This document shows positions 6,770 to 10,812 of a stretch of 10,812 nucleotides of DNA, in pieces; the stretch's first letter is position 1; each line of letters starts with the position of its first letter. The notes beneath the pieces were generated by a model. The model saw nothing but the letters and a program-made list of their open reading frames with translations, ran no database searches and was not told where the DNA came from. The stretch comes from Candidatus Magasanikbacteria bacterium RIFCSPLOWO2_02_FULL_44_11 (lineage in GTDB: Bacteria > Patescibacteriota > Patescibacteriia > Magasanikbacterales > GWA2-37-8), in contig MFQK01000050.1 of the NCBI GenBank assembly GCA_001783035.1, forward strand, positions 11,560-22,371, in the 5' to 3' direction. A program made the position numbers and the translations under genes.

Positions 6770-7624
6770 ATGATGGTCGACACTCACGCCCACGCCCATT
6801 TTCGCGCCTACAAAGACGACATGGATGATGTTATCAAACGTAGTCTCGACAAAGATGTGATTATTAATTTAGTCGGTACTCAAAAGGACACGAGTAAATA
6901 TGGCGTCGAAGTGGCAGAAAAATACCATGATTGCTACGCCAGCATCGGTTTGCACCCCGAACATCTTTTCTCTAAATATGTTGATGAAGCCGAATCTTCC
7001 TTTGTATCTCGTGAGGAAGATTTTGACTATAATTATTATGAAAAGCTGGCCCGTCATCCTAAAGTAATTGCGATAGGTGAGTGCGGTCTTGATCTCTATC
7101 GCATCCCCGAAGGGCTGACTGTTGAAAAGATGCTCCCAAAACAACAGGCGGTTTTTCAGAAACATATCGATCTGGCTTTGGCGGAAGATTTACCTATGGT
7201 TATCCACTGTCGGGAGGCTCACCCTTATCTCATCGCGCAATTACGAGAAAATATTAACAAAAACGCCCGGCTTCGAGGCACAATACATTGTTACACCAGT
7301 AATTGGACCAACGCGGAACAATATTTGGCGATGGGTTTTTATATCGGCTTTACGGGTGTCGTTACTTTTCCTCATTTAAAGAAAGCGCCACAAGCTCAAG
7401 AAGATCTGCTCGAAGTGGTCCGCCGCCTGCCGGAAGATCGGATACTTTTAGAAACCGATTGCCCCTATCTTTCACCCAACCCGTATCGCGGCCAGCGTGG
7501 CGAACCATGGATGGTCGAAGCAACGGCAGCAAAAATTGCCGAACTTCGGGATTCAACGCCGAGCCACATTATGGATGTTACCTCTAAAAATGCCCTCCGG
7601 CTTTTCACCAAAATGAAAGCGTAA
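6770..7624 (+). CDS. tatD: TatD-family metal-dependent hydrolase (YabD/YcfH-like DNase)
   Basis: A 284-residue TIM-barrel hydrolase of the amidohydrolase superfamily. Metal ligands are visible in order: the HxH pair His6 and His8 in DTHAHAHF, Glu104 in AIGECGLD, His146 in VIHCREA, His173 in TIHCYTS, and Asp230 in LLETDCPYLSP; His62 sits in IGLHPEH. TatD proteins act as 3'-5' DNases or, in some lineages, on other phosphoester substrates, so the exact substrate is inferred only at family level. Length and motif spacing are normal apart from a somewhat long helical insertion around residues 70-98. Two adjacent ATG codons (6770, 6773) could both serve as start. Its place after metG matches the Bacillus order metS-yabD. 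It ends 25 bp before a strong terminator. Confidence 0.93.
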   Translation: MMVDTHAHAHFRAYKDDMDDVIKRSLDKDVIINLVGTQKDTSKYGVEVAEKYHDCYASIGLHPEHLFSKYVDEAESSFVSREEDFDYNYYEKLARHPKVIAIGECGLDLYRIPEGLTVEKMLPKQQAVFQKHIDLALAEDLPMVIHCREAHPYLIAQLRENINKNARLRGTIHCYTSNWTNAEQYLAMGFYIGFTGVVTFPHLKKAPQAQEDLLEVVRRLPEDRILLETDCPYLSPNPYRGQRGEPWMVEATAAKIAELRDSTPSHIMDVTSKNALRLFTKMKA

Positions 7625-7649
7625 TCGCTAATCTCAGCGAAAAACTACT

Positions 7650-7680
7650 AAATTGCCGCCCGGCAATTTTGTTGTTTTTA
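7650..7680 (+). terminator. Intrinsic terminator after the TatD gene
   Basis: AAATTGCC (7650-7657) pairs perfectly with GGCAATTT (7662-7669) across a GCCC loop whose outer bases can also pair. The stem is followed by a T-rich tract that continues to 7679. It separates the translation-related genes from the ATP synthase operon, whose promoter begins 8 bp later. Confidence 0.88.
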
Positions 7681-7687
7681 AGCCCTC

Positions 7688-7716
7688 TTGACTTTTATTA
7701 AAAAAACCACTATACT
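7688..7716 (+). promoter_or_regulatory. Near-consensus promoter of the ATP synthase operon
   Basis: TTGACT (7688-7693) and TATACT (7711-7716) are 17 bp apart, each with 5 of 6 consensus bases. The start site expected near 7723 would leave a leader of only about 8 nt before the first ATG (7731), too short for a Shine-Dalgarno helix. The position directly after the terminator at 7650-7680 confirms this as the head of the atp operon. Confidence 0.88.
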
Positions 7717-7730
7717 AGCTCCGCAATTTT

Positions 7731-7985
7731 ATGGAAGAGAACCCAAAAAACCAATCGGATAGACGGTATTACCTATTTGCCATGCGTATCGTAGGAGATT
7801 TTGGCGCTACCATTGCTATTCCGGTGGTCGCCCTCGTTCTTTTGGGGCGCTATATCGACCATAGATATAACAATTCCGGCTATCTTTTTACTCTGATCGG
7901 TTTTGCCGTCGCCGCGCTTGTCTCTGCTAAAATTATTTATAAAAAAGCCAAAAAATACGGCCAAGATTACCAAAACCTGAAATAG
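7731..7985 (+). CDS. atpZ: AtpZ/AtpI-family FO accessory membrane protein
   Basis: An 84-residue protein with a polar N-terminus (MEENPKNQSDRR), two hydrophobic segments (about 16-40 and 50-70) and a basic tail (KKAKKYG). The end of helix 1 reads LLGRYIDHRY, and helix 2 contains Gly and small residues. This matches the two-helix AtpZ/ATPase_gene1 family rather than the four-helix AtpI of Escherichia coli. Such proteins precede the structural atp genes in many bacteria and are thought to help FO assembly or Mg2+/Ca2+ supply; the precise role is not shown by the sequence. It is the first gene of the operon, with a predicted 8-nt leader, and ends 2 bp before atpB. The symbol is assigned by family and position. 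Confidence 0.82.
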   Translation: MEENPKNQSDRRYYLFAMRIVGDFGATIAIPVVALVLLGRYIDHRYNNSGYLFTLIGFAVAALVSAKIIYKKAKKYGQDYQNLK

Positions 7986-7987
7986 CT

Positions 7988-8773
7988 ATGAGTGCTATTC
8001 ATATTCCAACCCTCGCCCCGGAAGTTGTCTTCCACATTGGCAGCCTTCCTGTTACCAACACCATGATAAACGCCTGGGTGGCAATCGGTATCTTCTTGGT
8101 GGTGGGCATACTTGTCCGATCAAAGGTCTCCAACCTTCCGGGCAAACTGCAAAATTTTTGGGAATATATTATAGAATTAATCCTCGGTTATTTTGATCAG
8201 GTCACCGCCGATCGAAAGAAATCACTTCGATTCTTACCGATTGCCGGCTCCATTTTCTTTTTTATATTACTTTCCAATTGGCTCGGATTACTGCCGGGCA
8301 CCGGCAGTATTACAGTTGGAAATAATTTTGTACTTCGCCCCGCCAATACCGATCTTAACCTAACATTAGCTATCGCGCTCGTCTCCATTGTCGCTTCACA
8401 CTTATTTGGTTTTCTAACTGTCGGTATTTTTGCCCATACCAATAAATTTATCCAAGTCGGTACTCTTGTCAAAAGTTTTAAGAAAGGCCCTCTAGGAATT
8501 TTTTCAGCCATCGTAGAATTTGGTGTTGGCCTGATTGAAATAGCTGGTGAAGTCGCCAAAGTCATGTCGTTATCCCTGCGTTTATTTGGAAATATTTTTG
8601 CCGGTGAAGTTTTAATAACCGTCATCACTAGCATCGTGAGCGTGGTCTTGCCGGCGCCATTTATGCTGCTGGAGCTTTTGGTGGGTCTTATCCAAGCCGG
8701 AGTTTTCGCCATTTTAAGTGTTGTTTATATGACCGTCGCTAGCGCTGAACCGCACGGGGTGGAAGAGCATTGA
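7988..8773 (+). CDS. atpB: ATP synthase FO subunit a
   Basis: Integral membrane stator subunit that forms the two ion half-channels next to the c-ring. At 261 residues it has the expected multi-helix profile. The key helix reads SLSLRLFGNIFAGEV (194-208) with the essential Arg198, which faces the c-ring carboxylate, and Asn202. The SNWLGLLPG block (96-104) and the final helices LLVGLIQAGVFAILSVVYM (near 229-247) are also characteristic, and the C-terminus ends HGVEEH. It begins 2 bp after atpZ with no Shine-Dalgarno. It is followed by a 121-bp structured gap before atpE, whereas the other junctions in the operon apart from atpE-atpF are nearly closed. Confidence 0.97.
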   Translation: MSAIHIPTLAPEVVFHIGSLPVTNTMINAWVAIGIFLVVGILVRSKVSNLPGKLQNFWEYIIELILGYFDQVTADRKKSLRFLPIAGSIFFFILLSNWLGLLPGTGSITVGNNFVLRPANTDLNLTLAIALVSIVASHLFGFLTVGIFAHTNKFIQVGTLVKSFKKGPLGIFSAIVEFGVGLIEIAGEVAKVMSLSLRLFGNIFAGEVLITVITSIVSVVLPAPFMLLELLVGLIQAGVFAILSVVYMTVASAEPHGVEEH

Positions 8774-8777
8774 GGCG

Positions 8778-9122
<345 letters not shown>

Positions 9123-9133
9123 TAAGACGAACT

Positions 9134-9254
9134 GGTGGATTTAGAGTGAGTACGTCAGTAACATTTTGAGCGGGTTCGGTCGCCTTGGGCGACCGCCCTG
9201 AGGCCTCGCGGCCGAGGAAAGCGAAAGGTGTTACTGACGTACTCAAAGTCCGCC
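9134..9254 (+). repeat. Large inverted-repeat element between atpE and atpF, three-way-junction-like
   Basis: A perfect 17-bp inverted repeat, TGAGTACGTCAGTAACA at 9147-9163 and its complement at 9229-9245, encloses 65 nt. The stem can continue inward by TTTT/AAGG-type pairs (9164-9167 with 9225-9228) and GC/GC (9170-9171 with 9221-9222), and outward by GGTGGA/TCCGCC (9134-9139 with 9249-9254) past a bulge. Inside are two GC-rich hairpins: CGGTCGCC/GGCGACCG (9177-9184, 9188-9195, extended by GGG/CCC across a TT bulge) and CCTCG/CGAGG (9204-9208, 9213-9217). Three wobble pairs are G-U only in the + strand transcript, which favours an RNA role. No reading frame, promoter or terminal T tract is seen. 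It could be a regulatory or stabilising mRNA structure, or a dispersed genomic repeat; no target duplication is visible at its ends. Confidence 0.8.
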
Positions 9255-9279
9255 GACTTGGTTTTATTAAACAGAAAAT

Positions 9280-9837
9280 ATGAAGATAATCGAAACCGTA
9301 CACGCCTCAGAAGAAGTTCAAACTGTCGAAACCGCTGCCGAGGGCGGAGTTCTCGCGTCACTTGGGATAAACGGGACTCTTTTCGCCGCTCAATTATTTA
9401 ACTTCACACTAGTCGCGACCATTTTGTGGTTTCTAATTCTAAAACCTTTGTCAAAAAAATTAACCGATCGCCAGAAAATGATCGATGACAGTATAAAGAA
9501 TAGTAAAAAAATTGAAGAAAACCTGGCGAAGAGTGAAGAAAAATTTCAAGAAAAAATAAATCAAGCCAAAGTTGAATCCAACAAAATTGTCGAGCGGGCC
9601 GGTGAAGAAGCCGGCAAAGCAGCCGAGGCCGTTAAGACTAAAGCCAAACAGGAAATTGAAACGTTGATTGATCAAGCTAAAAAGAACATCAGGCATGAAC
9701 GTGAAGAAATGAAGATGGAAATAAAAAAGGAAACTGCCGCTATGATTGTGTTGGCCCTGGAAAAAATATTATCCGAAAAAATCACCGATAAAAAAGACAA
9801 AGAACTGATCGATGAGATGGTAAAAAAAATACAATAA
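9280..9837 (+). CDS. atpF: ATP synthase FO subunit b (peripheral stalk)
   Basis: A 185-residue protein with a polar N-terminal extension of about 33 residues, one membrane helix (about 34-56, LFAAQLFNFTLVATILWFLILKP as the key region), then a long charged helix rich in K, E, A and Q (about 57-150) forming the coiled-coil stalk. It ends with AAMIVLALEKILSEKI and LIDEMVKKI (about 153-184), the part that meets subunit delta and F1. A single b-type gene is present, so a homodimeric stalk is expected, not the b/b' pair of photosynthetic bacteria. The N-terminus before the membrane helix is longer than in Escherichia coli. The start is an ATG 25 nt beyond the inverted-repeat element, with no Shine-Dalgarno; atpH follows after 3 bp. 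Confidence 0.94.
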   Translation: MKIIETVHASEEVQTVETAAEGGVLASLGINGTLFAAQLFNFTLVATILWFLILKPLSKKLTDRQKMIDDSIKNSKKIEENLAKSEEKFQEKINQAKVESNKIVERAGEEAGKAAEAVKTKAKQEIETLIDQAKKNIRHEREEMKMEIKKETAAMIVLALEKILSEKITDKKDKELIDEMVKKIQ

Positions 9838-9840
9838 TCT

Positions 9841-10227
9841 ATGGCTAAAAATACGGTAAACGATTACGCCCGGGCGCTTTACGAAACGACGTATGGCCTA
9901 AAGGGGAACGAGCTCAAGAAAGCATTAGAGTCCTTCACCAAGCTTTTATACAAGCATTCCATGCTTAAAAAAAGCGGGATTATAATAAAGAAATATGAAA
10001 TGTTGGTAAAAAAGAAAGCGGGCCTAAAAACAATTTCAGTGACAACCGCCCGCGAGCTCGATGACCGGACCTTGAAGGAAATAAAAAAAACCTTTGGCGC
10101 AAACACCGAAGCCGACACCAAGGTAGATGAAAGTTTACTTGGCGGCCTGATAATTCGGACAGACGATACGATCCTCGACGCCAGCCTCCGCACGCAATTA
10201 AGAAACTTACAAGAGCACTTAGCCTAA
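9841..10227 (+). CDS. atpH: ATP synthase F1 subunit delta, shortened
   Basis: Stator cap protein that links the top of F1 to subunit b. The C-terminal family signature is clear: [12 protein letters not shown] (94-105) followed by [13 protein letters not shown] (110-122). The N-terminus [11 protein letters not shown] (7-17) matches helix 1 of the family. At 128 residues it is about 50 shorter than the usual 175-180. By comparison with the Escherichia coli protein, helices 1 and 2 (7-42) seem to run straight into the helix 6 equivalent (about 44-60), so the middle of the six-helix N-terminal bundle that grips the alpha subunits is missing. Frame and ends are intact, so this looks like an evolved short form and not a broken gene. 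It starts 3 bp after atpF and is followed by atpA after 10 bp. Confidence 0.9.
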   Translation: MAKNTVNDYARALYETTYGLKGNELKKALESFTKLLYKHSMLKKSGIIIKKYEMLVKKKAGLKTISVTTARELDDRTLKEIKKTFGANTEADTKVDESLLGGLIIRTDDTILDASLRTQLRNLQEHLA

Positions 10228-10237
10228 CCTATACCTT

Positions 10238-10812
10238 ATGTCCGTGAATAACATTGTTGAAGAACTCAAAAAGAATATCGCCCAATTCGAAAAACAAATT
10301 AAAGTTGAAGAAGTCGGCCAGGTCATTGAAGTGGGCGATGGTATTGCTCGGTTGCACGGCTTGTCGCAATGCCGCTCCAGTGAAATGTTGGAATTTCCCG
10401 GCGGCGTGTTTGGTGTGGCGCTGAATCTGGAAGAAGAAACCGTCGGCGCTATTATTTTGGGTGAATACCGACATATCAAGGAAGGGGATACGGTCAAACG
10501 CACCGGCCGAATTTTATCTATTCCAGTTGGCGACGACTTGATCGGCCGCGTTATCAACCCGGTCGGCCAAACTATTGATGGAGGAGCCGCTTTGAAAAGT
10601 AAAACTTTTTACCCGATTGAAAAAATCGCACCCGGTGTCATGACGCGCGAACCGGTCAGCCAGCCGGTCCAAACCGGTATTAAAGCGATCGACGCTATGA
10701 TCCCGGTCGGCCGCGGCCAGCGCGAATTGATCATCGGCGACCGTCAAACCGGCAAGACCGCCGTGGCTATTGATACCATTCTGAATCAAAAGGGCCAAAA
10801 CATGATTTGTAT
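10238..10812 (+). CDS. atpA: ATP synthase F1 subunit alpha, N-terminal part (runs off the window)
   Basis: The frame is open from the ATG at 10238 to the last base, giving 191 residues of a protein usually of about 500. The N-terminal helix [14 protein letters not shown] (8-21), which normally docks on subunit delta, is followed by the beta-barrel domain with [11 protein letters not shown] (32-42) and [17 protein letters not shown] (49-65). The nucleotide-binding domain begins with [13 protein letters not shown] (103-115), then IAPGV and [25 protein letters not shown], and the Walker A motif GDRQTGKT at 167-174. The alpha-type Gln170 in the P-loop distinguishes it from the catalytic beta subunit. 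Despite the short delta, the delta-binding helix of alpha is present and of near-normal length. It has an ATG start with no Shine-Dalgarno. Confidence 0.97.
   Translation, partial: MSVNNIVEELKKNIAQFEKQIKVEEVGQVIEVGDGIARLHGLSQCRSSEMLEFPGGVFGVALNLEEETVGAIILGEYRHIKEGDTVKRTGRILSIPVGDDLIGRVINPVGQTIDGGAALKSKTFYPIEKIAPGVMTREPVSQPVQTGIKAIDAMIPVGRGQRELIIGDRQTGKTAVAIDTILNQKGQNMIC

Overview
This window looks like chromosomal DNA from a small-genome bacterium of the Candidate Phyla Radiation (Patescibacteria), probably Parcubacteria-like. That placement is an inference. It rests on several trimmed proteins (a prolyl-tRNA synthetase without its editing insert, RsmI ending at its methyltransferase core, a 128-residue ATP synthase delta subunit), very tight gene packing, almost no Shine-Dalgarno sequences, and a complete-looking FO gene set in a compact operon. 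The genetic code is standard for TGA: it is used as a stop (uppP, the small membrane protein, atpB) and no gene is interrupted by it. Every gene lies on the + strand.

Layout. Positions 1-138 hold the 3' end of uppP. A perfect consensus promoter (TTGACA-17-TATAAT, 135-163) overlaps the uppP stop codon and drives a tight cluster: proS (184), a nucleotidyltransferase-fold protein (1424), a stand-alone DEDDy exonuclease (2243) and a cysteine desulfurase (2829), with 1-4 bp between genes. After a 51-bp gap come rsmI (4065) and metG (4734), a two-helix membrane protein of unknown function (6327), and a TatD-family hydrolase (6770). The order rsmI-metG-tatD matches the classical yabC-metS-yabD neighbourhood of Bacillus subtilis, here with a membrane protein inserted. 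A good intrinsic terminator (7650-7680) ends this half.

The second half is the ATP synthase operon. It starts from a near-consensus promoter (TTGACT-17-TATACT, 7688-7716) only about 8 nt upstream of the first start codon. The order is atpZ-like, atpB, atpE, atpF, atpH and the first 191 codons of atpA (delta follows b and precedes alpha, as usual). Together they encode the membrane rotor/stator (a, c, b), the stator cap (delta) and the catalytic head (alpha begins at the window end).

The most interesting structure lies around atpE. The gene is bracketed by non-coding RNA-like structures: an imperfect hairpin (8778-8809) and a closed multi-branch fold (8820-8880) before it, and a 121-nt three-way-junction-like element (9134-9254) with perfect 17-bp arms after it. 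atpE is also the only gene here with a recognisable Shine-Dalgarno. The c subunit is needed in many copies per enzyme, so a role in raising its output is an attractive inference. Genome-wide, 13 of the 14 start codons in the window are preceded directly by T, which suggests an initiation signal other than Shine-Dalgarno pairing.
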